Below, piece by piece: positions 20,004-27,862 of a stretch of DNA of 64,000 nucleotides. The DNA is taken from assembly GCA_030680075.1 (NCBI GenBank), contig JAUXWR010000371.1, forward strand, positions 1 through 64,000. Reading direction: 5' to 3'. The translations under genes and the position numbers were made by a program. Position 1 is the stretch's first letter, and every line of letters starts with the position of its first letter. Under the pieces are notes generated by a model, which was not told the DNA's origin, made no database searches, and saw nothing but the letters and a program-made list of their open reading frames with translations. This DNA is from Legionella sp. (GTDB lineage: Bacteria; Pseudomonadota; Gammaproteobacteria; Legionellales; Legionellaceae).

Positions 20004-20387
20004 CGTCTTTGCGAACAAAGTGAAGCAATCCAATGGCCTTGGAAAAGCTTATTAGTGCATCTATTGCTCATAAGGTCACTGGGTTGCTTCGTCTGCGACT
20101 CGCAAAGACGGGTTCTCGCATTTAATATCGGAAAAAATGCCGTCTTTGCGAACATAGTGAAGCAATCCAATGGCCTTGGAAAAGCTCATTAGCGCATCTA
20201 TTGCTCATAAGGTCACTGGGTTGCTTCGTCTGCGACTCGCAAAGACGAGTTATTCACTCGCATTTAATATCGGAAATGCCGTCTTTGCGAACAAAGTGAA
20301 GCAATCCAGTGGCCTTGGAAAAGCTCATTAGCACATCTATTGCTCATAAAGGTCACTGGGTTGCTTCGTCTGCGACTCGCAAAGACG
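20004..20387. repeat. Three tandem copies of a ~107-bp imperfect palindrome
   Basis: Copies at 20004-20110, 20141-20247 and 20280-20387 are nearly identical and repeat with a period of 137-139 bp. Each begins CGTCTTTGCGAAC and ends CGCAAAGACG. Inside, GAAGCAATCCA is answered by GGGTTGCTTC, so each copy can fold on itself. Each is followed by the same spacer (ACTCGCATTTAATAT-like). This explains most of the 580 bp gap between the POT gene and the next gene; no coding capacity was recognised. Dispersed elements with the TTGCGA...GAAGCAATCC theme are common in many bacterial genomes. Confidence 0.9.
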
Positions 20388-20501
20388 AGATATTTACTCG
20401 CATTTAAAATTGCCCTGAAAGGATAACGCTTCAGTTTTTCCCCTTAATGTTTGGTTAATAAAACTCCAGTATCATAAGCGTAATATCTTTCGTTCTATCG
20501 A

Positions 20502-21791
20502 ATGAGGAAGAGAGTGGTTAGTCAGATCCCATTAAGTGAAAAGACCCGGGAAATTATTCAACGAATTGAGCGACAAAGTCCTTCAATAATCATTCCTGAC
20601 GTCCTAAAAAACACGTCTCATGTGGATAATGTACTATTGGTTAAGTGGCTCCGTAAAAAGCATCAGACCGATAAGAAAGACAACTTTCTCCTGGAATTAC
20701 TATCCGTTTCTATGCTCAATGATTTATCTCAGGCATTATCAGCCAACAAGCCTCTGGAAAGTAAAAAAAGAGCAGGGTGGCTTGCCAGGACAAAATTTGT
20801 CTTGCTAACAATTGCCGGTATTATCTACTGCGCTTGTGAAGGTTTTGATGGGATAACCGCCATCTTAAGCATCACGACACTTCCGCCGATGTTTGTATTT
20901 TTCGGCGGTTTGATTTTTTCAGTTCTATCCATCGTGGTGTTTTTAGCGTTTGATCTCGTAGAGATATCAAAAAATTTGGGTGTTAATATAAAAAACACCT
21001 CTAAAGTTGTTGATGTTTATTTACAGGAAATAGAACTGATCAAGCGCTTACGAAAAAATATTGATAACAACTATTCTCATGAGGATATTGAGACGCTTAA
21101 CAGTGACATAAAGCTTATCAAAATGCTTATTGAAAGGTATGAAAGTCTTGATGAAGCAAGGCAGTCATTGAAAAAAGCGCATGAGCGTCCTTACTTGAAA
21201 ATCGCGAAACTGTTAACGGCGGGAATTTCGGGAATCCTTTTTTTTAGTGCGGGTTATTTTGCGGGGCAAACAGTTGCTTTGGCCGTCGCCAGTTTATTTC
21301 TTGCCAGTGTCTCACCAGCATTTTGGCCCATTATAATGGTAAGTATTGGAGTGGGTTTGATTGCTCTTAGTGTTTATTGGTTTGTGCAACGCCCAGGCAT
21401 TGAGAATTTAATTAGTCGCTGGGCGGGACTGGATAAAGATAAAATCGATAAATTGTGTGACGATGAAGAAGCTCAAAAAGAGCAAGGCAAGTTATTGAGA
21501 CTTAAAGACAAAGTGGAGCGATGCGCTGAACTTCTCGAATCATCTTCAGCAAATAAATATAATTCTGTTTTTAAAGATGAAATCTCTAACAAGCAGGTAT
21601 CTTCCTTGGGTGAGTCGTCCAATTCGTTTTATCGACCAACAGAGGGTCTCTCTTTGAGGCGAACCTCTTCTTCTCAGAGTTTTTTTGATAGATGTCCGAG
21701 CACCGGCCAAGAAGTAATGGAGAAAGAGGAACCTGTTCAGTCAAAAACGCAGACATCCCTGTCGCTCGAAAATGTCAACCATGGCCTTTAA
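20502..21791 (+). CDS. Membrane/coiled-coil hypothetical protein; effector candidate
   Basis: 429 residues. A soluble N-terminal part (1-95) leads to a hydrophobic pair at about 98-112 and 125-152, a helical charged segment (about 155-235, coiled-coil-like), a second hydrophobic block of two or three segments (about 236-300), and a polar tail. The last 90 residues are rich in Ser, Glu and Lys with EKEE about 20 residues from the end, a pattern seen in Dot/Icm substrates. The ATG at 20502 lacks a ribosome site; a GTG at 20514 follows GAGGA and may be the true start. It stands alone between repeats and aroDE. No family was recognised. Confidence 0.6.
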   Translation: MRKRVVSQIPLSEKTREIIQRIERQSPSIIIPDVLKNTSHVDNVLLVKWLRKKHQTDKKDNFLLELLSVSMLNDLSQALSANKPLESKKRAGWLARTKFVLLTIAGIIYCACEGFDGITAILSITTLPPMFVFFGGLIFSVLSIVVFLAFDLVEISKNLGVNIKNTSKVVDVYLQEIELIKRLRKNIDNNYSHEDIETLNSDIKLIKMLIERYESLDEARQSLKKAHERPYLKIAKLLTAGISGILFFSAGYFAGQTVALAVASLFLASVSPAFWPIIMVSIGVGLIALSVYWFVQRPGIENLISRWAGLDKDKIDKLCDDEEAQKEQGKLLRLKDKVERCAELLESSSANKYNSVFKDEISNKQVSSLGESSNSFYRPTEGLSLRRTSSSQSFFDRCPSTGQEVMEKEEPVQSKTQTSLSLENVNHGL

Positions 21792-21990
21792 CGTTTTACC
21801 TTAATAGGTTCCCTTTCGTTCATCAAGCGCATGGATGGTTTCGCGTGCCCGGAGAAACACCCCACCCAGCTTTCTGGTTTTCCTGGTTTGAAAGTGGGGT
21901 GTCGCGAAAATTGCTGCATTGTTGGTAAAGTAGTGCTTTTTTAAATAAAAAACGCTAAGGTACTCGCATTAAAATTCCGCCAGGTAAATC

Positions 21991-23508
21991 ATGCTAATTA
22001 CCGTTATTGCCGAAAAAAAATACCCTGATGCCCATCAACAAATACAGCGTGCTATCAACGCAGTAGATGCCATTGAATTACGGCTTGATTATTTTGATGA
22101 ACTGGATTTGGCGGCTATAAGCCTACTAAAAAATTCATGCCCCGTGCCTATTATTTTCACGTTACGAAAGTCAGCACAAGGCGGTTTATTTTGCCAGGCT
22201 GAAAATATGCGACTGGAGATGCTGGAGAAATTAGCGGTATTAAAGCCTGACTTTATTGATTTGGAATATGATGTCGCACCAGAATTTGCAAAAAAACTTA
22301 AAAAAATTCACCCATCTCTCAAGCTTATTCGCTCCTATCATGATTTTCAGCAAACGCCGACCAACTTAAACGAACTATTTACTACCTTACGAGATGACAA
22401 TTTTTCTATTTATAAGATAGTAACCTTTGCGCACTCGACGCTTGATTGCCTGAGAATGCTAAATTTTGTAAATCAAATTGAGCCATCCATAAAGCTTGCG
22501 GGTTTTTGTATGGGAGAGGCAGGAGCTCCCAGTCGTGTGCTTGGACCAATTGTTGGCAGCTTTTTACATTATTCCTGCATTAATGAGGAAGGGCAAGTCG
22601 CTCCAGGCCAGCTAACGCTCTCGACAATGTGTAACCTTTATCGCTTTCGCGCCATTAACAAAGAGACAAAAATTTATGCTTTAATTGGTGATCCCGTTGA
22701 TAAAAGTGCCGGGCATTTTGTCCATAATCGTGCGTTCGAATTTTTAGAAAAAAACGCGGTTTATGTAAAATTCAAGGTAAAGCCTGACGAGTTATCCCAA
22801 TTTTTCAAACTTATCAAATCTCTGCCATTTCAGGGTCTTAGTGTCACCATGCCACTTAAAGAAACGGTTATTCCCTATCTTGATACTATTCATCCCAAAG
22901 CACGGATGATTAAGAGCGTTAATACTATTGTTATCACCAATGGTAAGCTCGCAGGTTATAATACGGATGCTCAAGGGGCACTTGATGCCATCGAAAATAC
23001 GGCGTGCGTGGCGGGAAAAACGGTGGTTATCATCGGTACGGGTGGGGCTGGCAGAGCCATTGGCGTTGAAGCCATCGAGCGCCATGCGAAGGTTGTTTTT
23101 CTTAGCCGCAATAAAGAAAAAGCCCAAACACTTGCTCAGGAATTGCAATGCTCTGGCTATGAATCGGATGATATCAGTATAAAATCGATAAATTATGATG
23201 TTCTCATCAACACCACCCCACTCGGTATGTCAGGACAAGATGAAACATTGCCCCTCCCCGAAGACTATTTAATACCCGAGAGCTTGGTAATGGACACCGT
23301 TTATAATCCAGTTCATACCGTTTTGCTTAAAAAAGCCAAAGCGCTCAATTGTACCCGGGTTTTTGGTTATGACATGTTTCTGAATCAGGCAGTTTTGCAA
23401 TTACAACTATGGTTTGAAAATTTAACTAACTTGCAGGAAATTAAAGTCGTATATCGAGAAGAGTTTATCAATAAGGTTTTAAATTCAGCCTCAAATACCC
23501 AAAATTGA
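21991..23508 (+). CDS. aroDE: Bifunctional 3-dehydroquinate dehydratase / shikimate dehydrogenase (AroD-AroE fusion)
   Basis: 505 residues performing steps 3 and 4 of the shikimate pathway. Residues 1-220 are a type I dehydroquinase, with general base H117 in SYHDF and Schiff-base lysine K142. Residues 225-490 are a shikimate dehydrogenase: substrate loop GDPVDKSAGHFVHN (233-246), catalytic lysine K290 in SVTMPLK, D326 in NTD, and the nucleotide-binding GTGGAGRA. The loop departs from the usual PVxHSxSPxxHN and resembles the chlamydial version as I recall it. Fused AroDE is known from plants and chlamydiae, whereas most gammaproteobacteria encode separate enzymes. The gene overlaps convergent hda by 18 bp. 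Confidence 0.95.
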   Translation: MLITVIAEKKYPDAHQQIQRAINAVDAIELRLDYFDELDLAAISLLKNSCPVPIIFTLRKSAQGGLFCQAENMRLEMLEKLAVLKPDFIDLEYDVAPEFAKKLKKIHPSLKLIRSYHDFQQTPTNLNELFTTLRDDNFSIYKIVTFAHSTLDCLRMLNFVNQIEPSIKLAGFCMGEAGAPSRVLGPIVGSFLHYSCINEEGQVAPGQLTLSTMCNLYRFRAINKETKIYALIGDPVDKSAGHFVHNRAFEFLEKNAVYVKFKVKPDELSQFFKLIKSLPFQGLSVTMPLKETVIPYLDTIHPKARMIKSVNTIVITNGKLAGYNTDAQGALDAIENTACVAGKTVVIIGTGGAGRAIGVEAIERHAKVVFLSRNKEKAQTLAQELQCSGYESDDISIKSINYDVLINTTPLGMSGQDETLPLPEDYLIPESLVMDTVYNPVHTVLLKKAKALNCTRVFGYDMFLNQAVLQLQLWFENLTNLQEIKVVYREEFINKVLNSASNTQN

Positions 23509-24186
23509 CTTCACAAAGGGGACAGTAATCTTGCGCTGAGCTGCGAGGGAGGCCTCATCGAGTTTATTTAGCAGTTGATAAAGTGCGTGCATACTGCGAG
23601 TGCTGCGGTTTAAGAGAAACAAAGCAACACTGTCAGATAATTCAAACCCTCGCTCATGAGCATGCCTTTGAAGGGTAATAATTTTTAATTCATCGTTTAA
23701 TTCATGAATTTGAAAAACCAGGCCCCAGGTGAGACGAGAGCGAAGATCCGCTAACTTAATGGATGTTGCAGCAGGTGGCGTTTTTCCCGCTATAAGCAAA
23801 ATGGTTTTGCCATTATCTCGCACTCGATTATAAAGATGAAAAATTGCTTCCTCCCACGCGCTATCAGAGGCAATGGCTTCAATATCATCAAGAGCGATAA
23901 GCGCCTGGTCTTCCATGCCCTCAATACTTTCAGGCCCCCACTCCTTGAGAAGTGCTAAGGGCAGGTAAGCCACGGACTTATTGTTGCTGCTCATGGCATG
24001 ACAACAACCCTGGAGCAAATGCGATTTACCGCACCCCGCCTCTCCCCACAGGTAAAGAAAACGCTCTCCATCATTGTATAAGGAACTATCAAGCTGTTGT
24101 TGTAGTAATTGATTTTCACCCCAACAAAAATCAGCCAGTGTTGCTTGCAGGTTAAGATGTATTGCTAAGGCGAGTTGGCGATTCAT
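23491..24186 (-). CDS. hda: DnaA-related regulatory inactivator Hda
   Basis: 231 residues from the ATG at 24186, which overlaps the pgsA stop codon (ATGA); a GTG at 24192 is an alternative. This is a DnaA-like AAA+ protein with Walker A GEAGCGKS and a Walker B-like ALDDIE, and no C-terminal DNA-binding domain IV. With the sliding clamp, Hda stimulates ATP hydrolysis by DnaA to stop re-initiation. The QLALAIHLN segment near the N terminus resembles the QL-S/P-L clamp-binding motif of Hda. It is translationally coupled to pgsA, and its 3' end overlaps aroDE by 18 bp. Confidence 0.93.
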   Translation of the reverse strand: MNRQLALAIHLNLQATLADFCWGENQLLQQQLDSSLYNDGERFLYLWGEAGCGKSHLLQGCCHAMSSNNKSVAYLPLALLKEWGPESIEGMEDQALIALDDIEAIASDSAWEEAIFHLYNRVRDNGKTILLIAGKTPPAATSIKLADLRSRLTWGLVFQIHELNDELKIITLQRHAHERGFELSDSVALFLLNRSTRSMHALYQLLNKLDEASLAAQRKITVPFVKSILGI

Positions 24187-24752
24187 TTGCACAGTTTATT
24201 TGCAGAGCATGCTCTTTTACCCCAAGTCCACACATAATTGAGGTAAGTAACACTGGTTGTTATGGCCGTTAATATAATCAGAGTGGCGACATAGTAGGAA
24301 GGGAAATTAAAAAAAGCCAATTCAAAAAGACATAAAGTCACGAGGGTGAGTTGCAAAGTTGTGTTGAATTTACTTAACAAGGTTGGTTTAAAATCAAGTT
24401 CACGTTGCACGAGCCAATACCACGCTACCACACCTATTGAAATGGTTAAATCACGCATAAAAACGAGAATCACAAGCCACCAGGGTAGAATGCCAATCAG
24501 GGCAAGGGCAATAAAACTTGAAGCAACCAGAAGCTTGTCTGCCAGCGGATCGATAAAAGAGCCTACCATACTTTGCCAGTTATAATGCCTTGCTACCCAG
24601 CCATCCAGGCCATCAGTAAAACCTGCCAGGAGATATAAATAAAATGCGCTAACGTATTCATGATGATATAGAAACATCAGGAATGGTATGATTAATACCA
24701 GACGAAATGCCGTAAGAGCATTAGGTATGTTTTTTAGCAGCACGTTTGACAC
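24183..24752 (-). CDS. pgsA: CDP-diacylglycerol-glycerol-3-phosphate 3-phosphatidyltransferase
   Basis: 189 residues, an integral membrane enzyme that makes phosphatidylglycerol phosphate, the committed step to phosphatidylglycerol and cardiolipin. The CDP-alcohol phosphotransferase signature D-G-x2-A-R-x8-G-x3-D-x3-D is complete in DGLDGWVAR followed by GSFIDPLAD. Four to five hydrophobic helices are evident. The start codon is GTG. It is followed with a 4 bp overlap by hda, so the two form an operon. Confidence 0.93.
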   Translation of the reverse strand: MSNVLLKNIPNALTAFRLVLIIPFLMFLYHHEYVSAFYLYLLAGFTDGLDGWVARHYNWQSMVGSFIDPLADKLLVASSFIALALIGILPWWLVILVFMRDLTISIGVVAWYWLVQRELDFKPTLLSKFNTTLQLTLVTLCLFELAFFNFPSYYVATLIILTAITTSVTYLNYVWTWGKRACSANKLCK

Positions 24753-24915
24753 AATAATTTAAAATCTCATGCAAGGGTAATCGTGGCGGGTAACATCCAA
24801 GTGTATACAATACTTGCGCTTCTGTCACGTTGTTGATATTAACCGGCATGAAACTGGCGCAACGGGTTAATAACAGGGATTAAGTGCGGCTCTTTTTCTT
24901 GACCGATCCGCACGG

Positions 24916-26526
24916 TTAATACACTTTTTGTTGCCACGGATGAAGCAGAATGGATGCGCGTTGCGCAGCTAAAACCGCAGGTTTAACGGTTTTTGCCATT
25001 TCACCCATTGCACGCTCTATTGTTGTATAAACAATCTGCCAGAGAGTGGTTGCTTCGAGTGAATAATGATGGCCAATAAACGTTACCCAAAAGCCAAGAT
25101 TGTTGCAAAGATTGCCCTGGATAAATGCATTACTTATTTCAGAGAGGCTACTGGTGATGAAAGTTGAGTCTTGTAGGACAGGCTCTAATGAGTCTTGATA
25201 AAGCCCATTGTTACACACAGCGATGCCCCGCAAATCCCTGATAACCAGGGCTTGAGGTCGATTATCTTTAAAGCTCACCAATGTATTTCGTTGATGAGCC
25301 TCCATTCCAATTCCGTAGTGTAGCAATAAATGCAATTGACCATAAACAACGCATTGGCAATAAAGCTTGAAATAGTGCAAGGGAGGTAATCCGCTGGCTT
25401 GAATAATATCAAACAACAGTGGTTTCCTGGATAAGGGCGAAAGTGTGAATAATGCGGCAAGCGGGATAAGACTATCCTCATTATTTATGGCCTGATGAGG
25501 ATTTTCGTGCAAGCTCAGGGACAGTTGGTGGCCGTTAATGTCGGGTTTAGAGGGAGTGGCTAGCTGAATTCCGGCGAGATCCTGCGTTAAATAGAGGCTT
25601 TGGTGATAGTAATTATGCTGTGCCAATAATTTATTAATCACTGCTGATAACGCCGTTTCATGATGAGCGACAACTGTAAGCGGTAACTTGATGCGACAGG
25701 TATTATCACCGGCTATCATGGTAGGGAATGAAAGGGTGGGGCGTGTGATTTGATGATAAGGAATCAGGTGCAACTCTTTTTTATCAATTAACGGGGATAA
25801 GGATTGTTGCAAGCGATTGCGCCATTGCCATGGATGGACGGGAACCGGATGGAACTCGTCTGGATTACTTTGTTTAAAGAGCAGTTTTTCACGAAAAGCG
25901 GCATATTCATGCGGGAAGTGTTTTTCAATGAGGCTATTATATGACGATGACGCATCCCTCGAGAAGGTATTTGCAGCGCTTCGTCGTAGCGCGCACCAAT
26001 GCAGCTTAACTTGCGCATTAAATTCAGGCGAGTATTGCAAGACTTCCCGGCGCGTAAAGCCTGGGTTAAGGTTCGGATAACACGGATGACTGCCCCATTG
26101 CTCAAGAAAAGATAGCAGTTGAGCTGCCGAATGCGCGTCTCGCAGCCAATCCCAGAAGCGAAAATAACCTTTCGCCTCTCTGATTAGTTCTTGCTGCCAA
26201 CGTTGGCGATAAGCCATTGCCAATGCTTCATTGGCAATGCTGTCATCTAACTCCTGACGGAGTATTTGCCATCCAGCATCTTCATTTTTTAATGCGAGTC
26301 GGTTTTTTAATTGATAAAGAAAGTCATGGACATGATGGCTTTGAAGCGGCTCGTTAATTAACTTTTCTCTTAATGCGCTTTGTTGTAATCGTTGCAAACA
26401 ATTGCGATGAGCAGAAGAGATGAACGCCTCAACCGCATTTTGCTGAAGGCCAATACCCATTTCAAATAACAAAAAGCGCAACTGATGACTTAACTCGTGA
26501 AAATCGCCATATGCCAATGCCATCAT
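24916..26526 (-). CDS. frgA: IucA/IucC family siderophore synthetase (FrgA-like)
   Basis: 536 residues, a NIS (NRPS-independent siderophore) synthetase. It would join a citrate-like carboxylate, activated as an adenylate, to an amine or alcohol. Typical family features include HPVPVHPWQW (about 230) and the region with TRPTLSFPT, and the C-terminal FhuF-like part is present. The start ATG has a strong AAGGAG. Its promoter carries a Fur box (26560-26578), so iron should repress it. Legionella has two relatives, LbtA (legiobactin) and Fur-regulated FrgA. The lack of adjacent export and uptake genes favours FrgA; that choice is tentative. Confidence 0.88.
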   Translation of the reverse strand: MMALAYGDFHELSHQLRFLLFEMGIGLQQNAVEAFISSAHRNCLQRLQQSALREKLINEPLQSHHVHDFLYQLKNRLALKNEDAGWQILRQELDDSIANEALAMAYRQRWQQELIREAKGYFRFWDWLRDAHSAAQLLSFLEQWGSHPCYPNLNPGFTRREVLQYSPEFNAQVKLHWCALRRSAANTFSRDASSSYNSLIEKHFPHEYAAFREKLLFKQSNPDEFHPVPVHPWQWRNRLQQSLSPLIDKKELHLIPYHQITRPTLSFPTMIAGDNTCRIKLPLTVVAHHETALSAVINKLLAQHNYYHQSLYLTQDLAGIQLATPSKPDINGHQLSLSLHENPHQAINNEDSLIPLAALFTLSPLSRKPLLFDIIQASGLPPLHYFKLYCQCVVYGQLHLLLHYGIGMEAHQRNTLVSFKDNRPQALVIRDLRGIAVCNNGLYQDSLEPVLQDSTFITSSLSEISNAFIQGNLCNNLGFWVTFIGHHYSLEATTLWQIVYTTIERAMGEMAKTVKPAVLAAQRASILLHPWQQKVY

Positions 26527-26556
26527 TTACTCCTTGTTTTATTCTTGTTGGCATTT

Positions 26557-26586
26557 AATATAAATGATAATCATTCGTATTTGCAA
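26557..26586 (-). promoter_or_regulatory. Fur-controlled promoter of the siderophore synthetase gene
   Basis: On the minus strand a -35 TTGCAA (26581-26586) and a -10 TATATT (26557-26562) are spaced 18 bp. The spacer holds the near-palindrome AATGATAATCATT (26563-26575), matching 13 of 19 positions of the Fur consensus when aligned over 26560-26578. Fur-Fe bound here would block RNA polymerase. The start codon is about 30 bp downstream. Confidence 0.85.
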
Positions 26587-26794
26587 GGTGATAGCAAACA
26601 TTATCCATTACTGTTTGGACAATTTGCTTCAATAGATTAGTAAAGCGGCTTAATCCTTTGATTTATACCGAGGAGCCTTCCCTGATTGTTCCTTAGCTAT
26701 TCATCATCACCATTATAACTTCGGGTGAATAATCGTTATGGTTGAAAATTAACCTGTTATATCTTGAATACAATAAAGATGACGTAAGTGAAGA

Positions 26795-26816
26795 GGATTT
26801 AGATGACTCTAAATCC
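26795..26816. other. Short perfect stem-loop past yhbY
   Basis: A 9-bp stem (GGATTTAGA / TCTAAATCC) with loop TGAC lies just beyond the yhbY stop. It has no T-run on the yhbY-reading side, so it is at best a weak terminator or an mRNA end structure. The rest of 26527-26823 holds the Fur promoter and no recognisable gene. Confidence 0.4.
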
Positions 26817-26823
26817 GACACCA

Positions 26824-27090
26824 CTACTCCTCATTCTTTCGGTATATAATAGCGGTACTACCAATTAACTGCACTAATTCCGCTTGTAATTGCGCACACA
26901 TGTCGGCCGCTATTAACTGGCGATCTTCTTTTTCCGCGCCATTAATTTTAACTTTAATGAGCTCATGCGTTTTTAGCGCGATATTGGTTTCTTCAATGAC
27001 AGAAGGGGTTAAACCCTTTGCGCCCAGCAGTACGACGGGCTTTAAATGATGCGCTTTTGCCTTTAGTGATTGTCTAAATGTAGTGTTCAC
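26824..27090 (-). CDS. yhbY: YhbY/CRM-domain RNA-binding protein
   Basis: 88 residues, a single CRS1-YhbY (CRM) domain, which binds pre-50S ribosomal particles in E. coli. The loop GAKGLTPSVIEE corresponds to the family's GxxG-type RNA-contacting region, followed by the hallmark LIKVKI strand. It is divergent from rlmE across 101 bp, the same neighbour arrangement as in enterobacteria, where yhbY precedes rlmE-ftsH. Confidence 0.93.
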   Translation of the reverse strand: MNTTFRQSLKAKAHHLKPVVLLGAKGLTPSVIEETNIALKTHELIKVKINGAEKEDRQLIAADMCAQLQAELVQLIGSTAIIYRKNEE

Positions 27091-27191
27091 ATGAAATCCT
27101 GATTCGAAAATGGCAAATTATTGCACGTTTTGCTGGGAAACGGTAGCGAATTTGAGTATCATGCATTAAGGTTCTCGCATTCGCGAAAGGT

Positions 27192-27812
27192 ATGTCTCGT
27201 TCTAAAAGCAGTAAACGTTGGTTACAAGAGCACTTTGATGATGTTTTTGTCAAAAAAGCACAAGCGGAAGGCTATCGCAGCAGAGCGGTATATAAGTTAA
27301 AAGAAATCGACGAAAAAGAACGCCTGCTTAAGCCTGGCATGACGGTCGTTGATTTAGGTGCTGCTCCAGGCGGATGGACTCAATACATCAGTCAAAAAAT
27401 GGATGGTCAAGGCACAATTATTGCTTTAGATATATTACCGATGGACGCATTGCCTGACGTAAATTTTATTCAAGGCGATTTTCGGGAGGATGAAGTCTTT
27501 CAGAAATTAATGGATTTTATTCCTGAAAGAGGAATAGACTTGCTTTTATCCGATATGGCCCCAAATATGAGTGGTACTGACGCGGTTGATATTCCGCGGG
27601 CGATGTACCTTGCCGAATTGGCCTTTGATTTCGGTGACAGAATGCTCAAGCCTGGGGGCACTTTGTTTATGAAAATTTTTCATGGCGAAGGATTTGACGC
27701 ACTAATTAAGATAGCAAGGCAAAAATTTGAAAGAGTGGTTATTCGCAAGCCCAAGGCGTCGCGCGCGCGTTCGCGTGAAACCTATTTGCTGGCGAAGGGC
27801 TATAATTTATAG
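27192..27812 (+). CDS. rlmE: 23S rRNA (uridine-2'-O-)-methyltransferase RlmE
   Basis: 206 residues, the FtsJ/RrmJ enzyme that methylates the ribose of U2552 (E. coli numbering) in the A loop of 23S rRNA at a late stage of 50S assembly. The SAM-binding motif [10 protein letters not shown] is present, and the K-D-K-E catalytic set is visible as K in [11 protein letters not shown] in LSDMAPN, K in LFMKIF, and E in SRETYLLA. The gene is heat-shock associated in E. coli and is followed after 50 bp by ftsH, as is usual. Confidence 0.96.
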   Translation: MSRSKSSKRWLQEHFDDVFVKKAQAEGYRSRAVYKLKEIDEKERLLKPGMTVVDLGAAPGGWTQYISQKMDGQGTIIALDILPMDALPDVNFIQGDFREDEVFQKLMDFIPERGIDLLLSDMAPNMSGTDAVDIPRAMYLAELAFDFGDRMLKPGGTLFMKIFHGEGFDALIKIARQKFERVVIRKPKASRARSRETYLLAKGYNL

Positions 27813-27862
27813 TAACTTTATCGTTCACGTCGTAGCAATACGACCTAATCGAGGTTAATACT

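Noticed and set aside
20004..20387. Possible CRISPR array
   Set aside because: The units are 107-bp palindromes with near-identical spacers; there are no unique spacers of 30-40 bp and no cas genes.
21857..21902. Inverted pair ACACCCCAC / GTGGGGTGT after the membrane protein gene
   Set aside because: A 9-bp stem with a 28-base loop and no T-run is too weak to call a terminator.
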